5,175 bases of DNA. Source: Lentisphaerota bacterium. GTDB taxonomy: Bacteria; Verrucomicrobiota; Lentisphaeria; Victivallales; GWF2-50-93. Below, piece after piece: positions 1 through 5,134 of this stretch. The notes beneath the pieces were generated by a model. That model was not told the origin of the DNA. It made no database searches and was given only the letters and a program-made list of their open reading frames with translations. The stretch's first letter is position 1. Each line of letters opens with the position of its first letter. The position numbers were made by a program, and so were the translations under genes. The DNA is taken from contig JANYBI010000727.1 in the NCBI GenBank assembly GCA_025360875.1, positions 1-5,175 on the forward strand, given 5' to 3'.

Positions 1-154
1 CGCACCATTTGTCTTCGGGGATTGACGCGTCGACAACCTTGAAAGACTTCGTATCCTAAGATGAAAATGAATTTTCCGCAGAGCAGAGTCTCTCAATCGG
101 TTTTCCCGGAAGTTCCCCTAAAAGCGTTTTTAAACAGCCTGTACTGACACCCGG

Positions 155-178
155 TATAGACATCCTGATGTCTGTACG
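155..178. repeat. Strong short hairpin upstream of fabG
   Basis: The arms GTATAGACAT (155-164) and ATGTCTGTAC (169-178) are reverse complements over 10 positions with one G-T wobble in RNA, around a CCTG tetraloop. No T-run follows, so it is not a classic intrinsic terminator. It could be an operator, an mRNA 3'-end or processing structure of an upstream gene, or a remnant of a small palindromic repeat. It lies about 40 bases upstream of the likely -35 element of the next gene. The structure is read directly from the sequence; its role is unknown. Confidence 0.6.
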
Positions 179-220
179 AGGATCGGAATAAACTTCAACA
201 CGGAGATTTTTGAAAGATTC

Positions 221-248
221 TTGATAAATCATTCGGGGAGACTAGATT
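221..248 (+). promoter_or_regulatory. Possible sigma70-type promoter for fabG
   Basis: TTGATA at 221-226 matches the -35 consensus at five of six positions. TAGATT at 243-248 matches the -10 consensus at four of six, with a 16-base spacer. Transcription would start near 255, leaving a leader of about 45 bases before the ATG at 301. Such matches arise by chance in A/T-rich leaders, so this is only a candidate. If the organism uses a Bacteroidota-type sigma factor the consensus would differ. Confidence 0.3.
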
Positions 249-300
249 ATCCGACTACTTTCTATTCTAAAATTCTAATGAGGGAACGGATCATATCCTT

Positions 301-1020
301 ATGAAAACGGCATTGATTATCGGAGGGAGCCGTGGCATCGGACGCAAGATTGCGCTTCGTCTTGCCAAAGACGGTTATGATATCGTCGCCACATGTCGCA
401 AGGATATTTCGGCATTGGCCCCGCTTGAAACCGATGCACGGAACCTGGGGCGGAATTTCAACGGCTTGGTCTTTGACATTCAGGACCGTAAAGCGGCCGC
501 TGACGCATTGACAGGTTTCTTTGGTGAAAACTCACCCGATATTTTCATATACAACGCCGGAATTTCCCGCGACAACCTCATGGTATTCATGACTCCGGAA
601 GAATGGGACGATGTCGTCCACACCAATCTGGACGGATTTTACAATACTATTCATCCATTGCTGTTCCAGATGATTGCACGTAAAAGTGGACGCATAATCG
701 TCATTGCCAGCGCATCAGGCCAGGTTGGACAGCCTGGACAAGTCAATTATTCCGCTTCCAAGGCGGCACTGATAGGCGTGGTCAAGGCTCTGGCCAAGGA
801 AGTTGGTAAAAAGGGCATATTGGTCAATGCCGTTGCGCCGGGGTTTATTGAAACAGACATGACCGCCGGAATTCCAATGGACAAGATTCTTCCCATGATT
901 CCGCTGAAGCGAGCCGGCTCGCCCGAAGAAGTTGCAGGCGTGGTAAGCTTTCTCTGCGGTTCCGACAGCACATATATTCATGGCCAAGTCATCGCAATCA
1001 ACGGCGGCCTTGTGATTTGA
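301..1020 (+). CDS. fabG: 3-oxoacyl-ACP reductase FabG-like (short-chain dehydrogenase/reductase)
   Basis: This 239-residue protein is a full-length classical short-chain dehydrogenase predicted to reduce 3-oxoacyl-ACP to 3-hydroxyacyl-ACP with NADPH in the cytoplasm. The Rossmann glycine motif GGSRGIG is at residues 8-14 and the adenine-contact Asp at 59. The NAG motif is at 85-87. The catalytic set is Asn109, Ser137, Tyr150 and Lys154, the last two in the usual YxxxK spacing. PGFIETDMT (180-188) and the C-terminal INGG are typical of FabG, and the length is normal. The stretches AGISRDNLM and NLDGFY resemble FabG copies of aryl-polyene/flexirubin-type clusters more than housekeeping FabG; this is from memory of the family. 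The ATG at 301 puts the glycine motif at the expected distance. The only Shine-Dalgarno-like AGGG (281-284) is about 16 bases away, so ribosome binding looks weak. Two TGA stops stand in tandem at 1018-1023. The next gene is a CrtI-like oxidoreductase, which supports a role in specialised acyl-chain synthesis. Confidence 0.95.
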   Translation: MKTALIIGGSRGIGRKIALRLAKDGYDIVATCRKDISALAPLETDARNLGRNFNGLVFDIQDRKAAADALTGFFGENSPDIFIYNAGISRDNLMVFMTPEEWDDVVHTNLDGFYNTIHPLLFQMIARKSGRIIVIASASGQVGQPGQVNYSASKAALIGVVKALAKEVGKKGILVNAVAPGFIETDMTAGIPMDKILPMIPLKRAGSPEEVAGVVSFLCGSDSTYIHGQVIAINGGLVI

Positions 1021-1026
1021 TGAAGA

Positions 1027-1039
1027 AGGGCTTTGCCCT
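1027..1039. terminator. Small GC-rich hairpin after fabG stop (weak terminator or mRNA end)
   Basis: AGGGC (1027-1031) and GCCCT (1035-1039) form a five-pair stem with a TTT loop, six bases after the fabG stop codon. No T-tract follows, so intrinsic termination is doubtful. It may protect or define the mRNA 3' end. It sits just upstream of the palindromic repeat element that begins near 1047. Confidence 0.3.
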
Positions 1040-1046
1040 CAATCCA

Positions 1047-1163
1047 AACTCGAAATCCGAATATCGAAATTCGAGACAAATTCTAAATCTTAAGTTAAAA
1101 ATTTTCAAACATTGGGATTTTCTGTTTTATTGTTTCAGGTTTCGTACTTCGAATTTCGGATTT
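1047..1163. repeat. MITE-like palindromic element with degenerate AATCCGAAATTCGAA termini
   Basis: The left arm near 1053-1079 begins AAATCCGAA and continues with TATCGAAATTCG. The right arm near 1139-1163 ends with TTCGAATTTCGGATTT, which is nearly its reverse complement (about 20 of the outer 25 positions). The roughly 60 bases between the arms are A/T-rich and contain no gene. Elements with such repeated ATCCGAA/TTCGAA ends occur as multicopy intergenic palindromes in several uncultured bacterial genomes; that is recollection and was not searched here. No transposase is present, so this would be a non-autonomous element. It fills much of the gap between the reductase and oxidoreductase genes. 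Confidence 0.65.
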
Positions 1164-1390
1164 TACATGAGCATATGCTTTAGGCGATGACCAACCCTGT
1201 CCTAAACAGTAAGAAAAATGAGTGTGTCTTTAACAAGGGGCCTGTTTAAATATTTATGCTCGGTATCGGTATCGAAAATGAATTCAATCGAAAGCGATTC
1301 CGATACCGACCCCGACTCTGATAAATTTATTTAGGACACCAGTGGATGGTGACATAACTGTAACACAAAGACACTAAACGTGTTGGTGAC
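1164..1390. other. Rest of the intergenic gap before the oxidoreductase gene
   Basis: No gene is supported. The stretch contains a perfect 10-base palindrome AGCATATGCT near 1170 and an imperfect inverted repeat TTTAACA/TGTTTAAA at 1229-1250. It also holds the GGTATCGG inverted repeat at 1260-1309 listed separately, a five-pair CACCA/TGGTG stem at 1337-1351, and a nine-base direct repeat TGGTGACAT at 1347-1355 and 1384-1392. The second copy of the direct repeat spans the ATG of the next gene. A TTAACA (1230-1235) and TATTTA (1251-1256) pair with a 15-base spacer could be a weak promoter, but the spacing is short. Confidence 0.5.
1260..1309. repeat. Inverted repeat with GGTATCGG arms (second MITE-like element)
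   Basis: TCGGTATCGGTATCG at 1260-1274 and CGATTCCGATACCGA at 1295-1309 are reverse complements at 14 of 15 positions, separated by a 20-base spacer. Each arm is itself a tandem of a GGTATC-type hexamer, and CCCCGAC follows the right arm. The symmetric, simple-sequence arms suggest a mobile or recombinogenic palindrome rather than a terminator, since no T-run follows. It differs in sequence from the element at 1047-1163. No coding potential is seen inside it. Confidence 0.65.
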
Positions 1391-2899
1391 ATGGAAACGA
1401 GCAAAAAGAAGCTGGACTCCGAATTTTTAATTGTCGGCGGCGGTATCAGCGGCATGACGATGGCTCTGCTGCTGGCTGCGGCTGGACGCAGTGTCACCCT
1501 CCTTGAAAAAAACTCAGCTGTCGGAGGCTGTATGCAGCGTTTCTCCCGCAGCGGCATACCTTTTGACACCGGCTTCCATTTTACCGGCGGATTTAACCGG
1601 GGGCTTCCGGAAATGCTTGCTGTCCTTGGATTGCAAGACGACATCCGCGAAGAGGAGTTCCGGACCCATATATTCCTTGCGGATCGACTCATCAAGGTAA
1701 GCGTTCCAACGACAGGCATTGAGGATGTATGTGATCACATATGTTCGCTTTACCCGAAAGAGGCGAATGCAATTAGAAAATATTATGCCGTCGAGAGACT
1801 GATATTTGACAACACTCCCATCTTCAAGCTGCGAGTGAAGGACTTGCTTAACACGTTCTTTCTCATGGATGAGGATTTCATTACATTGGATGACTTTTTC
1901 AACAAGGAAAACGTTTCACAGGAACTCCGCACCATTCTCGGGGCTGTCGCCATGTGCCACGGAACTCCTCCTTGCGAGGTTCCTCTCACGACGCATTGCC
2001 GAGTCAGCTTCGGGCTCATGGATCACATATCCCGCATCCACGGTGGCGGCGGTTCTTTCATCAGAGGCTTCCAAAGAGAAGCCGGACTCCTGGGAATCAA
2101 TGTCAGGACTGGCGTCACAATAGCCGAATGCCTTGATGTGGATGACAAGGCCTGTCATCGTGTCCGGCTTACCGATGGTTCGGAGATATCCTTCGGCTCC
2201 TGTATCATGTCGGTCCATCCAAGGGAAATCATGAAAACACTCCCCCCTTCAATGGTTTCCCGATATTTCAGGTCCCGCATAGACAGTTTCGAAGAAAGCT
2301 GCGGTTTCTTTTCATTATGCGCAGAGATCACTCCCTCTCTGCCAGATTTGCAGCAGGAACTTACCTCCTTGCTGTCAGTTTGCGATTTGAATAAAATACT
2401 GAAGCCCAACGATGGCAAGGAAAGCGGAACGGGCATTGTAGTGACGCGTGAAATTACAGACGATGGCCGTCCATGCCAGACATTAAACGCATTTCAAAGC
2501 GTCTTTCCGGATGAGACCGCCCGCTGGGAAAAGACATCTATAAACCATCGTGGCAATGAATACTCCGAATATAAGGCGCAACGGATCGAAAAGATAAAGG
2601 AGAAAGTCTTACAGGCCTATCCTGAATTCCGAGGAAGGCTGAATGTCATGGATTCTGCTTCCATGCTTACTTACCGCGATTATCTTTCAACACCCGGGTC
2701 GGCATACGGCATAAGACAGAAGATAGGTCAGCACAATTTGTTTGGCCGTCTGCCTGTAAAGAATTTCTACGCAGTAGGACAAAATGCCATATTGCCAGGC
2801 ATGCTTGGCGCGATGGTGTCCTCATTTGTCATTTTTCGGCGGCTCGTCGGGGAGGCTTCCTACTGGCAGCTTTTGGATCAACGTCTGGGGAGATCTTAA
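1391..2899 (+). CDS. FAD-dependent oxidoreductase of the phytoene desaturase / carotenoid isomerase-like family
   Basis: This 502-residue protein has the full architecture of CrtI/CrtISO/retinol-saturase-like flavoenzymes. An N-terminal dinucleotide-binding motif GGGISG (16-21) leads to Glu39, which would bind the FAD ribose, then GG at 45-46. The family signature around FDTGFHFTGG follows (near 59-68). The C-terminal FAD-binding block is YAVGQNAILPGMLGAMVSS (460-478). Such enzymes desaturate, saturate or isomerise conjugated or long hydrophobic chains, usually at the membrane surface. The substrate cannot be read from sequence. CrtI-like proteins also occur in aryl-polyene-like and anammox ladderane-type gene clusters, so a polyene or modified fatty acyl substrate is as likely as a carotenoid given the FabG next door. 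The ATG at 1391 puts the glycine motif at the normal place; the preceding GGTG is a poor ribosome site. The last 10-15 residues lie where the toxin-like frame overlaps, so the native C-terminus may have been altered there. Confidence 0.92.
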   Translation: METSKKKLDSEFLIVGGGISGMTMALLLAAAGRSVTLLEKNSAVGGCMQRFSRSGIPFDTGFHFTGGFNRGLPEMLAVLGLQDDIREEEFRTHIFLADRLIKVSVPTTGIEDVCDHICSLYPKEANAIRKYYAVERLIFDNTPIFKLRVKDLLNTFFLMDEDFITLDDFFNKENVSQELRTILGAVAMCHGTPPCEVPLTTHCRVSFGLMDHISRIHGGGGSFIRGFQREAGLLGINVRTGVTIAECLDVDDKACHRVRLTDGSEISFGSCIMSVHPREIMKTLPPSMVSRYFRSRIDSFEESCGFFSLCAEITPSLPDLQQELTSLLSVCDLNKILKPNDGKESGTGIVVTREITDDGRPCQTLNAFQSVFPDETARWEKTSINHRGNEYSEYKAQRIEKIKEKVLQAYPEFRGRLNVMDSASMLTYRDYLSTPGSAYGIRQKIGQHNLFGRLPVKNFYAVGQNAILPGMLGAMVSSFVIFRRLVGEASYWQLLDQRLGRS

Positions 2900-3167
2900 G
2901 GCGTCCAAATATAGGATTCTCCAGAAGGAACTTCTGGCGGATCCAAAAGCTGGACATGTAATTGAACACAGCGGAGGTTTGAGAAAAATCCGCTTCGGCA
3001 TCAAAGGAAAAGGCAGGGGGAAAAGAGGAGGAGTTAGGATAATATACTTCTATCATGAGGTCAAAATTAGGATTTATCTTCTTGTTGCCTACAGCAAAAA
3101 TGAAAAGGATGATTTGTCTGCAAAGGAACTTGAGATATTGAGAAACATAGCAAGGGGATTAAAATGA
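2784..3167 (+). CDS. HigB/RelE-like type II toxin, start unresolved and possibly 5'-truncated
   Basis: The toxin domain is clear from about residue 43 of this frame (nt 2910). YRILQKELLADPKAGHVI is followed by GGLRKIRFG (64-72), GKRGGVRIIYFY (79-90) and IYLLVAYSKNEKDDLS (97-112), the conserved blocks of the RelE/HigB toxins that pair with NadS antitoxins. These are usually ribosome-associated mRNA endonucleases. Family members have about 20 more residues before YRxLQ, typically an ETPIFT-like strand and a helix. Here the frame reads FWINVWGDLK at about the right distance (from nt 2871), which partly fits. However, no ATG, GTG or TTG lies between 2829 and the domain. The nearest starts are TTG at 2826 and ATG at 2784, the latter after an AGGA at 2776-2779, both deep inside the oxidoreductase gene in another frame. 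The first 25-30 residues are therefore probably not native toxin sequence. The gene may be a truncated toxin or may use a long overlap. The stop overlaps the antitoxin ATG by four bases. Confidence 0.75.
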   Translation: MPYCQACLARWCPHLSFFGGSSGRLPTGSFWINVWGDLKASKYRILQKELLADPKAGHVIEHSGGLRKIRFGIKGKGRGKRGGVRIIYFYHEVKIRIYLLVAYSKNEKDDLSAKELEILRNIARGLK

Positions 3168-3454
3168 AAAAAGAATTATTCAAACAGCTTTCAGAAAGCC
3201 TTAATGAAGCCGTTGAGATCCACAAAGGCAAGGCGAAACCTTCCAGGGAATTCTATTTTTCCCCGCTAGACATCAAGCATGTAAGGGAAAGTCTGGATTT
3301 CTCACAGTCCAAGTTTGCGCACATGATCGGGGTTAGCGCCGGCACGTTGAGGAACTGGGAACAGGGTCGTCGCCGTCCGGTCGGTCCGGCAATGGTGCTT
3401 CTCAAGGTGATATCCGAAAATCCAAAGATGGTATTCAAGGCCCTGCACGCCTGA
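3164..3454 (+). CDS. NadS/HigA-like helix-turn-helix antitoxin
   Basis: This 96-residue protein matches the NadS family of Xre/HigA-like antitoxins from end to end. The N-terminal segment MKKELFKQLSESLNEAVEI is followed by a basic linker with PSREF (26-30). A helix-turn-helix domain occupies about residues 35-90, with FSQSKFAHMIGVS as helices one and two and GTLRNWEQGRRRPVGPA as the recognition region. Such proteins bind and neutralise the cognate RelE/HigB-like toxin and repress their own operon. The ATG at 3164 overlaps the toxin stop in an ATGA junction and has a good ribosome site, AAGGGG at 3152-3157, six bases upstream. Toxin-first order is usual for higBA-type modules. The antitoxin looks intact even though the toxin 5' end is doubtful. 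No operator or promoter could be assigned, because the upstream DNA is the coding sequence of the oxidoreductase. Confidence 0.95.
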   Translation: MKKELFKQLSESLNEAVEIHKGKAKPSREFYFSPLDIKHVRESLDFSQSKFAHMIGVSAGTLRNWEQGRRRPVGPAMVLLKVISENPKMVFKALHA

Positions 3455-3642
3455 AAAATTGGTTTTGAAAGTCTCAGCGGTACCCGCATTGGGACGACAC
3501 ATAAATCTGCCTAAAATCCCCCATACGCTTTGCGGACTCGCAGCATCGATTAGAGTATTTCTGCTTTATAATCAGCATCTTCCCCAGCATGGCAGGTTAT
3601 TCCCCATGCCAGAGCAATGTTATGTCACCTGAAGGGGGGTGG

Positions 3643-3671
3643 TTGGATAAGGCTTGACAGTGGGGTATATT
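3643..3671 (+). promoter_or_regulatory. Probable sigma70-type promoter for the repeat-protein operon
   Basis: TATATT at 3666-3671 matches the -10 consensus at five of six positions. TTGGAT at 3643-3648 is a partial -35 match at the ideal 17-base spacing. A perfect TTGACA at 3654-3659 also lies here but has no good -10 at 16-18 bases. Transcription would start near 3678. This argues against the upstream in-frame starts at 3670 and 3676 and for the ATG at 3733. Confidence 0.4.
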
Positions 3672-3680
3672 GTTCATGTG

Positions 3681-3703
3681 CCAAGCGAGCATGACCTGCT
3701 TGG
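3681..3703 (+). promoter_or_regulatory. Hairpin in the leader of the repeat-protein gene
   Basis: CCAAGC (3681-3686) and GCTTGG (3698-3703) are perfect reverse complements separated by 11 bases. The stem lies just after the predicted transcription start and 12 bases before the AAAGGA ribosome site at 3715-3720. It could stabilise the mRNA 5' end, affect translation, or be an operator half-site pair. No known regulator site is recognised. Confidence 0.4.
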
Positions 3704-3732
3704 AGAGATTGTCAAAAGGATTGAGATATAAA

Positions 3733-4524
3733 ATGAAAAAGTCAGCAACAGCCAAGAAGACAGACTGGGAATTGCAAGGTTTAAAAGGCAAGGTCAAAGA
3801 ACTTATAAGGATTGATTACGACATAAAGTGCAAGGGTGGCAAGGATGTCAGGGAAATGTTTGGGAAAGCTATTTTAAATTATAATAAAAAGGGATATGGA
3901 ACTGAGTGCGCATACTACGAATCAGACGGAGCTTCGATAAGGAAATATGTTGCCAAACACGATTCCAACGGCAATCAGATTGAAGGTATATGGTTCAATG
4001 CAGATGGGACAACAGGCATGAAGAATATTTACAAGTATGACAGCAAGGGGAATCAGATAGAAGATTCAGGCTATATGGCGAATGGTACTTTATTGCGAAA
4101 ATCCATTTCCAAATTCGATACCAATGGAAATGAGAATGAAAGAGCAACCTATAATCCAGATGGGTCTTTAAGCCATAAGGAAGTTTTCAAGCATGACAAG
4201 AATGGGAAACTGATTGAACATGTGAGCTATAACGCTGATGGGGTTTTAACCAGCAAGGGTATTTGCATGTATGATGACAAGGGAACGCTTGCTGAAGTAG
4301 CACGTTATAATGCTGGCGGGGAATTAAGCTCGAAGGTTAAATTTACGAATGATGGCAAGGGGAATCGGATTGGAAAAAATTCCTTTGATGCAGAAGGGAA
4401 CTTGCGAACGGATAATTCCTATAAGGACAAGTACGATGACAAGGGAAATGAGATAGAGTCAGCGACATATGACAAAAATGGAGTCTTGGTCAAAATAATC
4501 ACATTCTCATATACATATTACTGA
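3733..4524 (+). CDS. YD-like repeat protein of unknown function, no signal peptide
   Basis: From the ATG at 3733 the product is 263 residues. Upstream in-frame starts at 3670, 3676 and 3691 are disfavoured by the overlapping promoter and leader hairpin. AAAGGA at 3715-3720 is a usable if distant ribosome site. The first 47 residues are a lysine-rich region with LKGKVKELIRIDYDIK and GGKDVRE. The rest is eight tandem repeats of mostly 26 residues, consensus roughly xKYDxKGNxIExxxYNxDGxLxxK. Similar tyrosine-aspartate/KGN repeats occur in RHS/YD-type and MORN-like proteins, often many paralogues per genome, and fold as strings of beta-hairpins. No enzyme domain, membrane segment or Sec signal is visible, so it looks cytoplasmic unless exported another way. 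A paralogue with a signal peptide starts 17 bases downstream, suggesting an operon. The coding sequence is more A/T-rich than the genes at the left. Function is unknown; a binding or surface role is a guess. Confidence 0.88.
   Translation: MKKSATAKKTDWELQGLKGKVKELIRIDYDIKCKGGKDVREMFGKAILNYNKKGYGTECAYYESDGASIRKYVAKHDSNGNQIEGIWFNADGTTGMKNIYKYDSKGNQIEDSGYMANGTLLRKSISKFDTNGNENERATYNPDGSLSHKEVFKHDKNGKLIEHVSYNADGVLTSKGICMYDDKGTLAEVARYNAGGELSSKVKFTNDGKGNRIGKNSFDAEGNLRTDNSYKDKYDDKGNEIESATYDKNGVLVKIITFSYTYY
3874..4521 (+). repeat. Eight tandem 78-base (26-residue) coding repeats
   Basis: Repeat units start at about 3874, 3952, 4030, 4108, 4186, 4264, 4342 and 4426. Units one to six are exactly 26 codons. 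Unit seven has two extra codons and unit eight is the C-terminal end. Protein-level conservation centres on (Y/F/H)D, KGN/NGN, IE, aromatic-N-x-DG and L..K. DNA-level identity is moderate, with GACAAGGGGAA-type cores recurring, so the array is old rather than freshly amplified. Confidence 0.85.
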
Positions 4525-4541
4525 AAATTAGGTATAGGCAA

Positions 4542-5134
4542 ATGAAAATAATCTTAGTCTGCATACTGTCATTCCTATTGGCTTTTAACTTGTTTTCTGC
4601 GGATAAGAAAACATACTCAGAAGAATACGTGGTAAGGGAAAAGTCCAAGAAAGGGTCGAGATTTGTTATTATGTTAAGAATCTAAGGGGAAAGGATGTTA
4701 AGGAAGCAGGAGTGAAAAATGTTTATAAATATGACGAGAAGGACAGGATGATTGATGTGGAAACAGACCACGCCGTTTCCAAGCATGACGACAAGGGGAA
4801 TCAAACTGAAGAGGCTTTGTATAATGCGAAGGGGGATTTGTTGCAGAAGTTTATTTACAAGTATGATGACAGGGGCAGGCTGATTGAAGAATTATACTAT
4901 TCTCCCGAAGAAATGATTAGTGAAACTGTGGCTATTAGAGATGAAATTTACACCCAACGGTTTTACAGGTATAATGAAAAGGACAATATGGTTGAAAGGG
5001 ATAAATGCTATAGCCATGGCTGCTTATTCGAGAAATCAATTTTTAAATATGACGACAAGGGCAACGTGATTGAAGAAGCGAGATATGATGAAAAAGGAAC
5101 CTTGACCAGTATTGACGTATCATCATACCTGTAA
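4542..5134 (+). pseudogene. Frameshifted secreted paralogue of the YD-like repeat protein
   Basis: The ATG at 4542 opens a frame encoding a clear Sec signal peptide: Met-Lys, a hydrophobic core IILVCILSFLLAFNLF, and a likely cleavage after Phe-Ser-Ala before Asp21. It has no lipobox cysteine. This frame stops at 4683-4685 after 47 residues. The repeat domain continues in the -1 frame. Its similarity to the upstream gene (YVKNLRGKDVKE at 4670-4705 against YDIKCKGGKDVRE) starts before the first usable start of that frame, GTG at 4712. The break is near 4656-4670. Adding one base makes 594 bases, 197 residues plus stop. The repeat part has five units: one shortened to 18 residues, two of 26, one of 36 and a C-terminal one of 30. 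The GTG at 4712, with AAGGA at 4700-4704, could still give a 140-residue cytoplasmic product. Sequencing error, real mutation or phase variation cannot be separated here. Function is unknown. Confidence 0.72.
4724..5131 (+). repeat. Five YD-like coding repeats in the broken paralogue
   Basis: Units begin near 4724, 4778, 4856, 4964 and 5042, each opening with (Y/S/F)(K/R)(Y/H)(D/N). The first lacks eight residues and the third has a ten-residue insertion around EEMISETVAIRDE relative to the 26-residue unit. The other units match the consensus of the array at 3874-4521. This shows that the two genes are diverged duplicates. Confidence 0.75.

Larger units (their letters stand above)
1..300. other. 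Upstream intergenic region with no supported gene
   Basis: No convincing gene is seen here. One forward frame is open from the window edge to a TAA at 57-59 (18 codons). It could be the C-terminus of an upstream gene, but the piece is too short to recognise. A 28-codon ATG frame at 61-147 directly follows it and has neither a clear ribosome site nor a recognisable product. The rest contains a hairpin at 155-178 and a promoter-like pair at 221-248, described separately. The region therefore looks like the end of a preceding transcription unit plus the leader of the reductase gene at 301. Confidence 0.5.
3455..3732. other. Intergenic spacer between antitoxin and repeat-protein gene
   Basis: No gene is supported. 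GCATGG (3587-3592) and CCATGC (3604-3609) form a six-pair stem with an 11-base loop. TTCCCCA occurs twice in direct orientation just before each arm (about 3580 and 3600). A KpnI-type palindrome GGTACC lies near 3479. No T-run follows any stem, so no intrinsic terminator for the toxin-antitoxin operon is evident. The right end carries the promoter and leader hairpin listed separately. Confidence 0.5.

Noticed and set aside
61..147. 28-codon plus-strand ATG frame in the leader
   Set aside because: It has no clear ribosome site and no recognisable composition or motif, and it is short enough to occur by chance.
1184..1247. Twenty-codon ATG frame in the intergenic gap
   Set aside because: It is too short, with no ribosome site, and it runs into an inverted repeat.
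1327..1719. Minus-strand open frame of 130 codons opposite the oxidoreductase start
   Set aside because: It lies antisense to the strongly conserved FAD-binding region, and its low-complexity serine/arginine-rich product looks like a shadow.
2155..2436. Minus-strand open frame inside the oxidoreductase gene
   Set aside because: It is fully contained in a well-supported gene and has no recognisable domain.
3660..3672. TTG at 3670 as the start of a longer repeat protein
   Set aside because: It overlaps the probable -10 element. The added 21 residues have no signal peptide or repeat character, and the ATG at 3733 has a better context.
3597..3797. Minus-strand frame across the spacer and the start of the repeat-protein gene
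   Set aside because: It is antisense to the promoter, leader and coding start, has no family resemblance, and is explained as a chance frame.
3874..4521. CRISPR array or satellite suggested by regular 78-base spacing
   Set aside because: The periodicity is at protein level in one open frame with diverged DNA and no constant direct repeat plus variable spacer.
4640..4690. Programmed -1 ribosomal frameshift site in the secreted paralogue
   Set aside because: No X-XXY-YYZ heptamer is in phase with the upstream frame and no strong downstream stem was seen. A simple base loss is the better explanation.
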